Numbered from the stretch's first letter, positions 1 to 11,760 are shown. The stretch is DNA of 64,000 bases from Pomphorhynchus laevis (GCA_012934845.2 WNNJ02003677.1:172889-236888), one strand, 5' to 3'. Numbers and translations are program-made. The notes: generated from the letters alone by a model not told the origin.

Positions 1-835
1 GTTGCTGTTTTCCTTGATTTTTCAAGTGCTTTTGATCGCATCTCCATTCCCTTTGTTATCTCTTCTCTTAGGTCCCTCAAACTGCCTGCGAGAATTGTTA
101 ACAGGGTAGAAATAATGCTGTACACAAAACGATTCAATTCTGAAGACGACCCTGATGCGCGTCAGTTCTACCCTATTATGGTTATGCCCCAAGGATCCCA
201 TATTTCTCCAATAGACGTAGTCTCGAACATCAGCCGTTTCTTTTTAAGATTAAAAGACCAGTTACCCAAGTGCAATCTTATTTTAAACTCTGCTAAATCG
301 CAGGTGGTTGTCTTTCATGGCGCCCCTGCAACAAAGCAAAAACTTAAGAGATTAGCACTCTCTGCGCTCTCCTCCATTTTGACTAATCAACTACTGCCTG
401 TCTTCACGAGTCGAGTAAAATACCTAGGGATCACCGTTACGGTGAACTGGTCAGCGAAATCCGACCTGGATAGACTTAAACGTATCCTTAAGAGAGCTAG
501 ATGGGCTCTGAAACGGGCCCAGCATCTGTAATTAAAAGGAAAACTCAGGTGCGCCTCTAAAGGGTACTTGGGTATCTCGAGATTAGTCTTCTTCTCTAGA
601 GGATTTCTCCCAGAGCAAAAGCTTAGGCTTCTCAATCACTTCTTATCTTGATTACCCAGTATAATCCGCCTCGATTAGACTCTTTGGGAAGGGGCTGAAC
701 GGCCTTGGGTGGTTCAGTCGAAGAGCGGTGTGTTGGATTGGCTGGAAGGCTCAGATCCTACCGGACCTGAGGCCATAAGATGAGTTGAAGACAATTAAAT
801 ATGCTGATGATGATTAAATATCTTGCCTGACTGTT
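1..835 (+). mobile_element. LINE family A (Jockey/R1/I-type), 5'-truncated RT fragment A1
   Basis: Frame 1 opens inside the reverse transcriptase with LDFSSAFDRI (motif A) and continues through PARIVNRVE and MPQGSHISPI (motif B region). About 49 residues are then missing relative to the copy at 29934-30389, so SPI is followed directly by DVVSNISRFF and the YADD catalytic box is lost without a frameshift. The open frame ends at 531. C-terminal homology (LGISRLVFFSRG) continues past the stop to about 650. The 3' UTR holds GGACCTGAGGCC (about 760-771), shared with copies A2 and A3. RT activity is not possible for this copy. Confidence 0.85.
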
Positions 836-1690
836 TTTGTGTTCTGTTTCTGAACTTATTCACTTATGTTATAATTTTTAAGAAAGCCTTTATCTATTTT
901 ATTTTTTGAAAATTTTATACTTTGAGTTATTGCGGTTTTTAAAGAGAATATTTTATTCACAAAATCTTTGAATTATGCTATTATATACATTGACAGTCGT
1001 TTTAATAGTCAAAATGAAGACGGTATCAAAAAATGGCTAACTAATCTATCACAAAATCAAATTTTATGAATTGGAAGTTTGTATGATGTTCATTATCTGT
1101 GAATGATTTTACTTGCATAGTATTGAATGCATTTTCAAGAAGTGATGCATCTAATTATTTTATATCACTAATAGTTTGGATTTACATAATAAGTGAAGAT
1201 TTATTTGACAACAAACTATACGAAAATTTATCTATAATGAACATACTCCGAATTTCAAATATTTTCAATAGTAATTTGATTTGTCAATTTGTCTACATAA
1301 AATAACAATTTTAATTCATTAGCACAATTGATAAAAAGGAGAATATATTAAAAAAAACAAGATTTATAAAGTTCTGTATCATTGCGATTAGCTGAATTAT
1401 TATTTGAATTCACAAATTCACATATATTGCAAGTAAGCTGTTCAAAATTGCTAGTACGGTAAACCAAATTCCAACAGCATTTTAGCTTTCTATTTCAATC
1501 AGTATAATGACCAGTTATCGAATTTATAATAAAAATAACGAATTTAAAAATTAAATTTTAAAACAAGCATTTTATATTTTTTTATTTCATACTTCATTAC
1601 CTTTATAATTACACTTTTATAAAAATAACTATTTAATTATATTAAATAACATTTCAGTGCTGATTATTAAAAGTTCAAATCTCATAATAA
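836..1690. other. AT-rich non-coding stretch
   Basis: About 75-80% A+T by eye. The one ORF (1099-1305) has no family signature. I see no gene, RNA or mobile-element domain here; it leads into the repeat array beginning near 1690. Confidence 0.5.
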
Positions 1691-4600
1691 GCATTTGAGC
1701 TTTAATGTTAGTCGGATGCTTATTACAGAAATTAAGAACAATGTAGAAATTAAGGAAAATATATTTGGATGGCTTGTGATTCATAACGCCTGGAAGAAAC
1801 TGAACATGTTAAGCTCGATTACACCAATTAGCGTTTTTGTAAACTAAGAATGTACACATTATGTTCTTGAAGGCAGAACTCTAAAAAATTATGTTCTAAG
1901 CGTGTTGTTCTAAATGATGCATTGTATCAAATACTACTTTTAAATCAAATTTAAAAAATAACAGTTAATATATAATAAATGTACAAAATATTTTGTAATT
2001 TAAATAACACATGAATAATAACTTTGTTTACAAAACTGTTTGATTTGACCGTGATATTGTATCTCGAGACCAAATTATACGGCGTTCATAAATGCAAAAG
2101 AACATCAAATATGTTTTTGTATACATAGATGAAAATAATGATTTTCTTTGGACGACGATATTTTTTAAAAACAAATTAGAATTTTAATAATTAGTTATAC
2201 AATAAATCTATATAAAGGTAATATGACATTTACAAATGCAAGCAAAAAATTTGTTCGCCCTCTTGTGCTTTTACTGTTAACGGCAGGATTGATAATATGA
2301 TATAGATTTAGTTTTCTTACACGGAAACAGAGTTTTGTTCAAATTCAATGAGTGTATAGTTTAAAAGAGTAAACGAATATATAAATGCCAAATATCAAAT
2401 CTGACACTTTGAGGCGATATTTAATAAAAATTAATTCAAATGCATTTGAAAATTAAAAACCACCGTAATTTGGTATTGTGGTGTTCAATTAAATCATATA
2501 TGATTATACATTTTATAAAATTATTAATATAATAAATAAAAAAATTTAATCCTTGTCTAGTTTGAATAATAAGAAAAATATAATATATTAAGATAATATT
2601 TACTTAAAAGATTACCAGGCAACAAAGCTACGAATGAAAAGTACAAAACTGCTAGATTTAAATTCGTTTTATGATGTGATCTACGACAGTAAACTTTACA
2701 ATTTGAACATATTTGCATGGTACATATCTCATACATCTAAGTGATGTAATTGATTTAATTTTATAATTAAATAATCTTTGTAATTTATGAGTTATAATAG
2801 CATACATTGTCTTCGTATAAATCGCGATCGAACAGGAACGATTACAAAACATAATATTTGTTCTATTATAAACTGCTTAGATCACTAATAACAAATAAGG
2901 ATTTTACTATTTTAAATATTTCCATGGAAAATATACATCATTGTTTAGAACCTTTGGATTAAAAGACTCATTTGACATTTGATAATCTGCATTAAAAACC
3001 ACTTTAACTATGAGTACTTGACAACGTCATATATTTTAAAAAATTTTAAAACTTAAATTTTTAAATATTAAAAGAAAAGTTCCAAATATTTCAAACTTCA
3101 ATAAGAATGATAAAATTACGTCTTGATAATGTAGAGCGAATGTTACATTACGTGATGACATTCTAAAATTATAAACATTCAAATTATGCACTGTATAACA
3201 TCTAATTAAAAATAATTCATATTCGCATTTGTAAAATAATTACATAACTTATGGTTTATATTTTAGCATGTCGTTGTGCACTTGAATCTCGAAATCTACT
3301 CTATAATGATTACGTAACATCACTGAAGAAATCATAACAATTACCTGCTTGTTTGAAAAGCGGAGTATTTAAATTGTAACTTATTTATAATTAAAATAAA
3401 TCGAGCAAACGATTGTATTTGTAACAAATTATACGTTCGTCAAGTTAATATTTACTTAGCTGATGCATTTTTTAATAAATGACTTTATTAGATAGTTAAA
3501 GCTTCAATTGTGTTTAAAACAAAATTGTTTAAATTGAAAAAGTGCATTTAGAGTTAAGCTATCTAAAGCGTAGTTTCGCAAATTATTCAGAAAAAAAAAT
3601 TTTAACAGCTTAAATACACAGTAAGCATCTGAGCTTTAATGCTAGTCCGATGATGATGTTATTGTCCATTGGGCAAAACAGAGGACGACTAATAAAAACG
3701 GAAAAATTTATTGCAGTCATTTGCCATGGTTGTGCGATTAGCGTATTGCTATAACTTTAAATACAAAATTTAATCATTGTCTAGGTTGAATAATTAAGAA
3801 AAATATGATATATTGGGATAATATATACATAAAAGATTACTAGGCAACCAAGCTACGAATGTAAAGTACACATCTGCTAGACCTAAATTCATTTTATGAT
3901 GCAATATACGATAGTAAATGTTCAAATCAACAAATTTGCATTGCACATTTATCATACATCTAAGTGATTGAATTGATTTAATTTGATAGTTAAATAATCT
4001 TTGTTATTTATGAGTTAGAGCCAACATTGTTTTCGTATAAATCGCGAATCTAACAGAAACGATTACCAAAAATAATGTTCCTTCTATTAAAAACTGCTGA
4101 GATCGCTAATAACATAAAAGGGGTTTATATGAACAATAATCATCGCTGATCAGTACAATAACTAAAGTTTCAGAACCTTTGGATTAAAAGACTCATTTGA
4201 TATTTGATAATCTGAATTAAAATTTTACTTTTTGATTTTAAAGTCAGCTTTGAAATTATTGTGCTCGCTCTTTTTATGATATTCTTATTTTAAATATTTG
4301 ACTTTGTTAATTATTCGCAAAGAAGATACACGGTTACTATTACGTAAGATCAATGAAGAGATCATAATGTTTAATTGCCTGTAAGAAAAGAAGAAAATTT
4401 AAATTGTCTATATTTAATTAAAATAGATTGCGCAAACTGTTAAATTTGTAAAAAATATACGTCTTTTAAATTGTCATTTATTTAACTGAAGCATCTTTTA
4501 ATAAGTGACTTCATCGAAATGTTAAAGATTCAATTGTGTTTTTAAACCAAATTGTCTAAGTTGTAAAAATGCATTTAAAGTTAATTTATGTATAGCGTGT

Positions 4601-4740
4601 ATTGGCACCTGTTCTGAACAAAACATTATAAGAACTTTAATACACAGTAAGCATCTGAGCTTTTATGCTAGTCCGATGAAGATGTTTTCGTCCATTGGAC
4701 ATAACGGAGGACAACTAATAAGAAAGGTACATATGTAGTT
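1690..4740 (+). repeat. Array of a ~1.0-1.2 kb AT-rich repeat (family R), left cluster
   Basis: Successive blocks resemble each other: 2530-3000 matches 3765-4200, and the conserved end motif occurs at 3617-3700 and 4643-4725 (spacing 1026 bp), with a diverged form at 1692-1735. The motif reads GTAAGCATCTGAGCTTTAAT, then GCTAGTCCGATGATGATG, then GTCCATTGGAC. It is distinctly richer in G+C than its surroundings. No protein is encoded. It may be a satellite or tandem copies of a non-autonomous transposon; termini and target duplications are not clear. Confidence 0.75.
1806..2416 (+). repeat. 611-bp dispersed repeat, copy 1 (partner at 13174-13789)
   Basis: From TTACACCAATTAGCG to CTGACACTTTGA this block is almost identical to 13174-13789 in the same orientation, about 11.4 kb away; the few differences are short indels. 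Outside these edges similarity falls sharply, so it behaves like a discrete element inside family R. No ORF. Confidence 0.8.
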
Positions 4741-5079
4741 TGTTAACTACATATGGATCATTTAATTGATTAGTGTATTCCTATATATTGGCAGTAATTC
4801 GTAATGCATTAGTATCCGTTTTACACGGACGTTAGGGTGTGAAATGTTTAAAATACATTTTCGATTTTTAATGCAGTAAAAAAGATATAGTAACTCTATA
4901 AATTTTATTTAATGTTTTCTTGAAACACTTTTTATTTATAAGTACACACGGTTGGGCGCTTTATTTGGCTTATGCAAAACATTTCACAAGTTTTTGCCGA
5001 CTACTAATTCGGGTGTCAAATCGTAAATGCGTTGTACAAGACAAAGTACTCCAGTAGCTTGCTTTTACTTCCTTAGGTA
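4741..5079. other. AT-rich spacer
   Basis: Non-coding sequence between repeat family R and the RTE-like relic. I recognise no feature in it. Confidence 0.4.
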
Positions 5080-6420
5080 AATCCTGGAAGACAAACCAGT
5101 GTTCATTGCATATAGCCCAAGGTGTTCTTTAGTCAGTTTTGATATTTGATCTCTTCACCGATTCCGATGTCTACCTAGGGTTCTCTTCCATAGAGTCTCG
5201 GCTGAAGCATCCGTAGAAGCAGCGAATTTAATCCTAGTTCATTCCAGATAACAAAGTTCTTAACTTTATCTGTCAGGCTAAGGAACCTCATTTCGATCAC
5301 TTGCATCTTACAGCTTGAGATATTATCCTTACAGTCATCAACTAAAGCTCATGACCATAAGTTAAGATGAAATCGAAAATCCACAGTAAGCCGGAAGCTT
5401 CACCCGAAGACTCAACTCCCGCTTTACTACGACATACATGTTTTATGAACTCATTGATGGATAGCTAAACAGATCCGCTACTCAAATCTCTTTGATGTTC
5501 ATTGCTGTCTCTCAAGAACAATACTACAAGATAAGTGAAATCATCCACATCAGGAAGAAACTTCCCCATTCCAGGTTGACATTGACACCTGAATCCGATA
5601 CGAACGCATAGCGACAGTCTGGGGTGTACTAACAAGCATCCCTGCAGCTTCTTTCATCCGAAGCTGCCATCTTCAGTTCAGTATCTACTCGAGATAAAGC
5701 TTTCGTTGCCTTTCGGTACTTAATCTATAGTAGTACATGTAGGTACTACTTAGTACTACTTAGTACTTTTTATTAGTACTTTCGGTACTAAATCTACCAC
5801 TGATTTATTATAAATAGTATCCTTATAAGCCAGCTTCTAATGTTAAACGAAATCTGTAACCTTTTGTGTACATCAAGTAGTTCGAGGAATACTTCTGCAA
5901 TAAGCATCTGGGGCGTTTGAGTTCAACGTTTTCACTATTGCTTGAATAGCGAGGATCTGAGCCTCACTTTTTCCTGATCATTGTTCCTCCCTTTATTCTT
6001 GTTACTGATAAAAGTCTTCCCGGATGTAGTCAGGAGAACGTTCTTGACAGAAACATCTAATTGACGATCCAGCGCGCCTTCCCAAAACGTTTAGGTTTGC
6101 CAGGCTTGTCTTGCATCTGATCATGGCATCCATGCTTTCTAACTACAAGGTTGTGGTCGGTTGGCAGCGCAGCTATTCTCTTCACACTAGTGTCTAATGT
6201 ATAACGTCGCAGATTAGATGAGACGATTACAAAATCCATCATTGATTTTGACTGCGAAAATCCTGATGCCATGCGCATCTATGGATATAATATAACACTA
6301 CTCGATTTCAGATCGGAGAGTCCGTTATTCCCCAACACATTCTTCAAAATGCTAATGTCTCTAACAACATGAGCATTAAAGTCACCCGATAAACTGAGTG
6401 AAGAGAAAGATAAAGTCAAT
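5080..6420 (-). mobile_element. RTE-like non-LTR retrotransposon relic (family E)
   Basis: Read on the minus strand, 6410-6300 carries SGDFNAH, the apurinic-endonuclease GDFN box. The ORF 6278-6057 carries DFVIVSSNLRRYTLDTSVKR followed by LPTDHNLVV, the endonuclease block seen in proteins often annotated craniofacial development protein 2-like. From about 5700 to 5080 scattered matches to the C-terminal region remain (tracts equivalent to GHELW and MRFLSLTDKVKN), broken by stops. The RT core is mostly deleted. A short run of repeated AGTACT words (5720-5790) sits inside. Dead copy. Confidence 0.7.
5720..5790. repeat. AGTACT-rich short tandem repeat
   Basis: TAGTACT / GGTACT words recur about seven times in 70 bp (for example TACTACTTAGTACTACTTAG). 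Local simple repeat within the RTE-like relic. Confidence 0.7.
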
Positions 6421-6490
6421 AAAACGAGGCAATAAAATCAAGTCAATAAATCGAGTCTATAAAACGTGTCACCAAATAAGACGAGACAAT
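6410..6490. repeat. Degenerate AGTCAATAAAAC tandem repeat
   Basis: Five or six imperfect copies of a roughly 13-15 nt unit (AAGTCAATAAAAC, AGTCAATAAATC, GTCTATAAAAC and similar) at the 5' edge of the RTE-like relic. Confidence 0.55.
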
Positions 6491-7109
6491 GTTGGTCGCA
6501 TGCTCCTAACATTATCAGAGTCAAAGTTTTCTTTTTAAATCGTAGTCTCTGATGTTTTCCAAGTAAATTAAGTTAAACTTGCAAAGTAAATTAAATTACT
6601 TTCATTCCTTAACCGTTAATTTACTTTAAAGAAAATTTATTTATGATTCCCTTTATAAATTTATTTATTAAAAAAATACGTCAGTTATATAAATTTTGAC
6701 TTATATTGTTTTAATTTATTGTCAATCACATCGTTGAATCGATTTATTTAAATTACGAACATCATCATACTCTCTCTATACTTTGCTTTTCAACATGACA
6801 GGTAATCAAATACTTTTTTGCATTCATTTTTAAGAAGCATAACCAAATCTGGTAATGAAAGCTGCTAAGGTATCAACTTGACGTTTTCAATATTATAAGA
6901 TTTTTGCTTTTTTTGAAACTAATATTATTTTTAAATTTCAAAATAAATTTGAGAATAATTATTTTAATATTTTTAAAAATATTTCTGCCTGAGAGAAGCT
7001 TTTTGCCGTTAAATCAGGCATTGACAGTAGTATTCTTTCTGTTAAGAAATAATTTTAAATGTTTGTACTCGCTCCTCATTTTACATTTTTTGTACAATAT
7101 TTGACTTTT
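6491..7109. other. AT-rich spacer before Penelope-like copy 1
   Basis: No recognisable coding content; ORF 6904-7104 has low-complexity composition only. Similarity to Penelope-like copy 2 begins abruptly at about 7110 (ATAATAGACAG), so this is flanking DNA. Confidence 0.5.
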
Positions 7110-7874
7110 ATAATAGACAGTTATTGTAATACAAAATACTATAATCGTACAATAAATGTAAATAATAACAATAGAAAATATACATTAACCATAAACTTCA
7201 TTAATAAATGTATAGATAACATAAATATAGCCGGACTTTTAAATAATTCTAAAAGTAAAGAAATAATAGGGTCAGATTTAAGTAAATATATTCCTAAAAT
7301 AAGGTATAAACTCCTACCACCATTAGGACGAAAAATTTGTAATTATAATAAAGAATTAAAATCAATATGTAACGATAATATTAGAAACATAATGGAAACA
7401 GAATGCAATTGTAAAAGTCTTAGTTTTGATAAAATAAATGAACATATATGTACCCATAATCTAGAATTAATTGAAAATTGTGAATTAAGAAAGCTGCTAT
7501 CGAAAGGGTATAAATATAGATTAAATAACAACAACGACAAAAATAAAATATACAGTTCGTTATATAATAACTTAAATGATTACTTTAGTAAGCTGATTAA
7601 TAGTGAAAGCTCGAATATATCTAAGATAAAAATTTGGAAAGATTATATATTTGATAAAATTAAAAATAAAATGAAAATAACAAACAATTATAAAAGGAAA
7701 GATAAAATTAATAAAGATATGTATAAAGAACTTACTAAATTAAAGGATAACTATATAATAACAACTATTGATAAAGCTAGTAATAACTTTGTCTTCATAT
7801 GCAAAAAGCTTTATTATGATATACTAATGAAAGAGGTTAATTCTAATGATTTAAATGTAAATCCAAGCATATGA
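7110..7874 (+). pseudogene. Penelope-like RT, N-terminal block
   Basis: Basic, Asn/Lys-rich region upstream of the RT core, ending shortly after the TTIDKASNNFVF box, which corresponds to the conserved DKG-type box of Penelope RTs. Similarity to copy 2 starts at IIDSYCNTKYY; the apparent N-terminus before that is flanking DNA. An extra A near 7864 shifts the frame to a stop. Confidence 0.85.
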
Positions 7875-7884
7875 ACGTAGTGAG

Positions 7885-9073
7885 TTGAGTTTAGAAACAA
7901 TTATTACAAGTCACTGTTCTATAATGGATAAAAAGGGTATAAAGGTTGAATTAGATAATAAAACTATACCTATATTATATTGGAATCCAAAATTACATAA
8001 AAATCCAATAAAACCTAGGTTCATATGTAGTGCGTTTAAATGTACATTAAAACCACTTTCTGTCTATATGAATAAAATACTTAAAGTAATTAAAGCACAT
8101 TTTAAAAAATATTGCAAGGTAATCGAAATTAATACTGGTATAAAACACTATTTCAGTATTAATTCTACAAAAGAATTTTTAGAACAGACAAAAGGAATAA
8201 ATTTTCAAAATATAAATACATACGATTTTAGTACGCTTTATACAAATTTAGATTTAGTAGATATTAAAGAAGCGTTAGTAAAATTAATTAATCTTATATT
8301 TCGGAAAAAGATATACATATATATGTTATAATAATTATAACGCCTATCTAACAAAAATTAAACTCATCAAGTAAATATAAATATATGGATAAAATTGAAT
8401 TTAATAGAATCCTTAAATATTTTGATAAATCAAAATTATTTAAAAGTAGGGACATCTATATTTAGACAAGTAAAAGGTTGTTCCAATGGGTGGTAATAGT
8501 AGCCCAATTATAGCTGACTTGTTTTTAAGCTTTATAGAATATGAATTTGTTCATAACTGTGTAAAAACTAAATCTAAATTATATAAAGATATGAAATATA
8601 TGTTTCGATACATTGATGATATATGTGTATTTAATTCTAATAATTTTTATTCAATTAGCGAACAAATTTATCCAAATAGCCTTATTCTTAACAAAACCAA
8701 TATTAATGATAAAGAAGGTGTATATCTAGATATGAACATTAAATTAACATTAACTAAAACTACTATTAATTTATATCGTAAAGATGACATATTTAAATTT
8801 ACAAGAAACATATTTTTGCATGAGCATTCATGCATACCATATAATATAAAATATAATACATTAAATAATGAAATTTTAAGAATTGCAACAATATGTAATG
8901 ATATTGGCTTTCTTAAAAATCATTTAAATAATTTAATAGATACATATTTTAAACTAGGTTACTATAAAAATAACATCAAGCAGAAAATAGTAAAATATAT
9001 AAATCAACACAATAATATAAAGAATAAATTTAAACTCTTAAGTGGCAAATTTTTATGGATGAATAATAAATAA
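7885..9073 (+). pseudogene. Penelope-like RT, catalytic core and thumb (frameshifted)
   Basis: 7885-8331 carries WNPKLHKNP (fingers), DFSTLYTNL (motif A with its Asp). Single-base insertions near 8300-8480 break the frame. 8486-9073 carries MGGNSSPIIADLFLSF (motif B), FRYIDDICVF (motif C) and a thumb ending FLWMNNK. Catalytic residues are all present; only the frame is damaged. Confidence 0.88.
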
Positions 9074-9140
9074 TATACTTTGCATTAGAATAAGATACTA
9101 GATAGTTATTTCAGAGGAAATACATCATTAGCATGTATTT

Positions 9141-9217
9141 GGCCCCGCTGCTATGTTGGGTAGAGGAGTTAGGGGCCGAAACCTGATAGCATAGCAGTTC
9201 CTCCTGATGACCTCTAA
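9141..9217 (+). ncRNA. Conserved pseudoknot-capable motif in Penelope-like 3' region (copy 1)
   Basis: Two helices interleave: GGCCCC (9141-9146) with GGGGCC (9172-9177), and CTGCTATG (9148-9155) with CATAGCAG (9190-9197), both perfect. AGGAG (9164-9168) can also pair with CTCCT (9201-9205). GAAAC lies at 9178-9182 and CTGATGA at 9204-9210. Copy 2 keeps both helices exactly (59623-59679, minus). The motif is GC-rich in a very AT-rich element. Penelope-like elements often carry hammerhead ribozymes, but the order of boxes here does not fit a standard hammerhead; function unknown. Confidence 0.55.
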
Positions 9218-9282
9218 TTCTTATTCTGATACAACGTCTGTTATTTATTAGTCAATTCATAAAAATGACGTTTATTTTAAAT

Positions 9283-9313
<31 letters not shown>

Positions 9314-9469
9314 ACTTGATTAAAATTATAGAAAATCTAAAAACAATTATTAATTTTATTATTTAATTATTAAATTTTGATTTAGCATTATTATGTTTTG
9401 TTTATTTTATAATTATATAACAATACGTAGACTCAGTTAGCTGATTTAATTTGTCTGAATCGCAATTAA

Positions 9470-9924
9470 AGATACACTTTGACTATAACATAACATCAAT
9501 GAAGATATCATAGCATTTACATGATTGTATGCAAAGCGGAGTATTTAAATTGTAACCTATATATAATTGAAATTAATTGCGCAAACGATTGTATTTATAA
9601 CAAATTCTACATTATTCATATAAACATTTACTTATCTGATGCAGTTTTAAATAAATGACTTTATCGGATAGTCAAAATTTACATCGTTTAAAATGCATAG
9701 ACTCAGTATATGATCTGATTTTTATTGAAAATATAAAGCGCTGATCAGTAGAATAACTAATGTTTCAGGACCTTTGAATTTGTTGAACATTTGATATTTG
9801 ATGATTTACATTATAAAATCCACTTTAACTGTTGATACTTGATAAATTCATATACGTTACACATATCTTTAAAACTTACATTTTATATTTTAAAAAATTG
9901 TAAAGTTTTAATTATTTTAAACAT
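9470..9924. repeat. Diverged family R sequence
   Basis: 9480-9720 resembles 3300-3500 and 14040-14230 (shared words include GGAGTATTTAAATTGTAAC and ATAAATGACTTTAT). 9740-9860 resembles 4150-4210 (CTGATCAGTA, TTTCAGGACCTTTG). Older, decayed copies; non-coding. Confidence 0.6.
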
Positions 9925-10235
9925 ACAGAGTCTATTATTTATTAATCAATTCACAAAAATTGAATTTTATTTAAAATTTTAATTTATTATTTTAACTTAA
10001 TATAAACTATATAAAATCTCATAACAGTTATTTATAATTATTTATTATTTAACCAATTATTTGACTTTTATTTGAAATTTAAATTTTTTATTTTAACTTA
10101 ATACAAATTTAATAAAATCTTATAACAATTTTTTATAATCATTTTTTTATTTATTATTAAATTCTACTTTAGCATTATTTATATCTTATAATTATATTTA
10201 ATACGTAGACTCAGTTGGCTGATTTGATTTATAAA
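9925..10235 (+). repeat. Two older solo copies of the Penelope-like 3' tail
   Basis: 9925-10035 and 10060-10235 each resemble the 3' UTR of the Penelope-like element (9228-9451). The second ends TACGTAGACTCAGTTGGCTG, against ACGTAGACTCAGTTAGCTG in copy 1. No coding part is attached, so these are extreme 5' truncations of earlier insertions or a pre-existing repeat that the element shares. Confidence 0.6.
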
Positions 10236-10239
10236 GAAT

Positions 10240-10900
10240 GATAAAATTACGTCTTGGATATGTTTAGCGAATGTAGCCATATTTGATGACATTCTAACGC
10301 TCGAATTTGTAAAATTTATTTGTAAATTATGGATTAGCTATTTGAATGTCATGATGCACTTGAATCTCGAAATCTACTCTCATACGATTACATAGCGTGA
10401 CCAAACAGATCATATTATTTACTCGATTGTATGAAAAGTAGAGTATTAAATTGTAACTTGATCATAATTAAAATAAATCGCGCAAACAGTTGTATTTGTA
10501 ACAAATTATACGTTCTTCAAGTTTATATTTACATAGCTGGTGCATTTTTTAATAAATGACTTTATCGGATATATAAAAATTCAATTGTGTTTAAAACAAA
10601 ATTGTTTAAATTATAAAAATGCATTTAGGGTTAATGTATGTAAAGCGTAGTTTGGCAAACTATTCAGAACAAAAATATTTAACAGCTTAAACACACAGTA
10701 AGCATCCGAGCTTTAATGCTAGTCCGATGATGATGTTTTTGTCCTTTGGGCATAACAGAGGACAACTAATAGAAAAGGAAACGTTTAGTATGTCCAAGTT
10801 TGGTTAATGCGATTAAAGAATTGTCATAACTTAATAGAGGATTGTAATGTCCTATAATCCGGTATAAGAGTTTGTTACCGTTAGAAATTAACTGTAACTA
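10240..10900 (+). repeat. Family R repeat, copy with intact end motif
   Basis: Matches 3110-3690 with moderate divergence: AAGAATGATAAAATTACGTC, then the GCACTTGAATCTCGAAATCT block, then the GC-richer end motif at 10693-10775. The end motif plus its 3' flank (GTTACCGTTAGAAATTAACT near 10880) recurs inverted at 12085-12290. Confidence 0.7.
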
Positions 10901-11129
10901 ATTTTCAAGAAAGTTTTATGGATTTTTTATCATTTTACAAAATATAAAACAATATAAAACATTTGTGTAAACTATAACTGAAATGTTTGAGTTCCAGTGG
11001 ACGATAATACATTTGTGACATGTTTCTGATGCATACAACAGTACACTTAGATTGGTCAACTGTTTAAGTTAAGTTGCTGATTATACACGATTCGGTGTTG
11101 TTATGAAATGTATTCACTTTACCAAAAGT

Positions 11130-11760
11130 AAGCAATATACTACGATGCTAGCCATGCCATCAAAGTCTAGAAATCAATAGATACGACGGAATGGTGCGAT
11201 TGACCATGGAAAGAACTCTTAATATCACGCTGAACGACAGCGGATGGAATCAAACAACATTACTTGTTAAAATGAGAGGACTGGGAATCCCAACAAGGCA
11301 AAATATCGTGTGCCAGCCCTTTTGCAATCGGTAAGCGGATCTCAGAATATAATTGGTTCAATCCTACCAAACGTTCGGACAGCATTTATAGCATATGACG
11401 ACGCGGCATATGCACAAGGATTGCTGAAATGGCAATACATATGCAGAGGTGATGTTTCACTGGAAACACACTTACAGAGACAGTTGCCTCAATCATTGCT
11501 AAATATACTCTACGAAAATCTCGTTCGGAGCGCTACGGATAAGGTTAGCATTTCACCACTAAAAGCAGTTTAATCTCCATATTCAGGAGCGTGTCTGCAG
11601 TAAATACATATAACCGCGGTTGGTACTCGACCTGGGCATTAACAGCATGACAATAACGGTCGTTTTGTGTCTGGGTCTTCCGAACTGTACAGCCCATGTT
11701 TGCAGCTGTGGATCACGCATCGACTGTTTTGAAAGACTGATTAAATTGCCCGTTGATTAA
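11130..11760 (+). pseudogene. Retroelement pol C-terminal fragment (CxCG domain)
   Basis: A GC-richer island in AT-rich repeats. The frames read GLGIPTRQNIVCQP, then (11310-11573) SGSQNIIGSILPN and AYAQGLLKWQ, then near 11670-11745 LGLPNCTAHVCSCGSRID. The L-x-H-V-C-x-C-G-x-x-V/I-D signature and the preceding layout are familiar from the C-terminal region of a retroelement polyprotein common in invertebrates; I cannot name the clade. Stops and frame changes show it is dead. No RT core is present. Confidence 0.6.

Larger units (their letters stand above)
7110..9451 (+). mobile_element. Penelope-like element, Naiad-type, copy 1 (5'-truncated)
   Basis: Nearly identical to the minus-strand element at 59384-62500 from about 7110 to the shared 3' end at GACTCAGTTAGCTGATTTAA. 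The N-terminal zinc-finger and GIY-YIG part present in copy 2 is missing, a classic 5' truncation. Three open blocks remain (7110-7874, 7885-8331, 8486-9073). They hold the Penelope RT landmarks in order: TTIDKASNNFVF, WNPKLHKNPIKPRF, TYDFSTLYTNL, MGGNSSPIIADL and FRYIDDICVF (YxDD box). Compared with copy 2 there are at least five extra single bases (near 7864, 8300, 8362, 8400 and 8478), each shifting the frame. Non-autonomous as read, but young. Confidence 0.9.

Noticed and set aside
3617-3700. Helitron 3' terminus (hairpin AGCAT...ATGCT followed by AGT, near CTAG)
   Set aside because: Similarity between copies continues about 60 bp past the would-be terminus, so it cannot be the element end.
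7343-7540. Antisense ORF repeated identically at 61274-61471
   Set aside because: Both lie opposite the Penelope-like coding sequence and are conserved only because the two copies are. No independent signature.
9141-9217. Standard hammerhead ribozyme in the Penelope 3' region
   Set aside because: CTGATGA lies downstream of GAAAC, and no permutation (type I, II or III) gives correct stems directly flanking both boxes. The pseudoknot description fits the sequence better.
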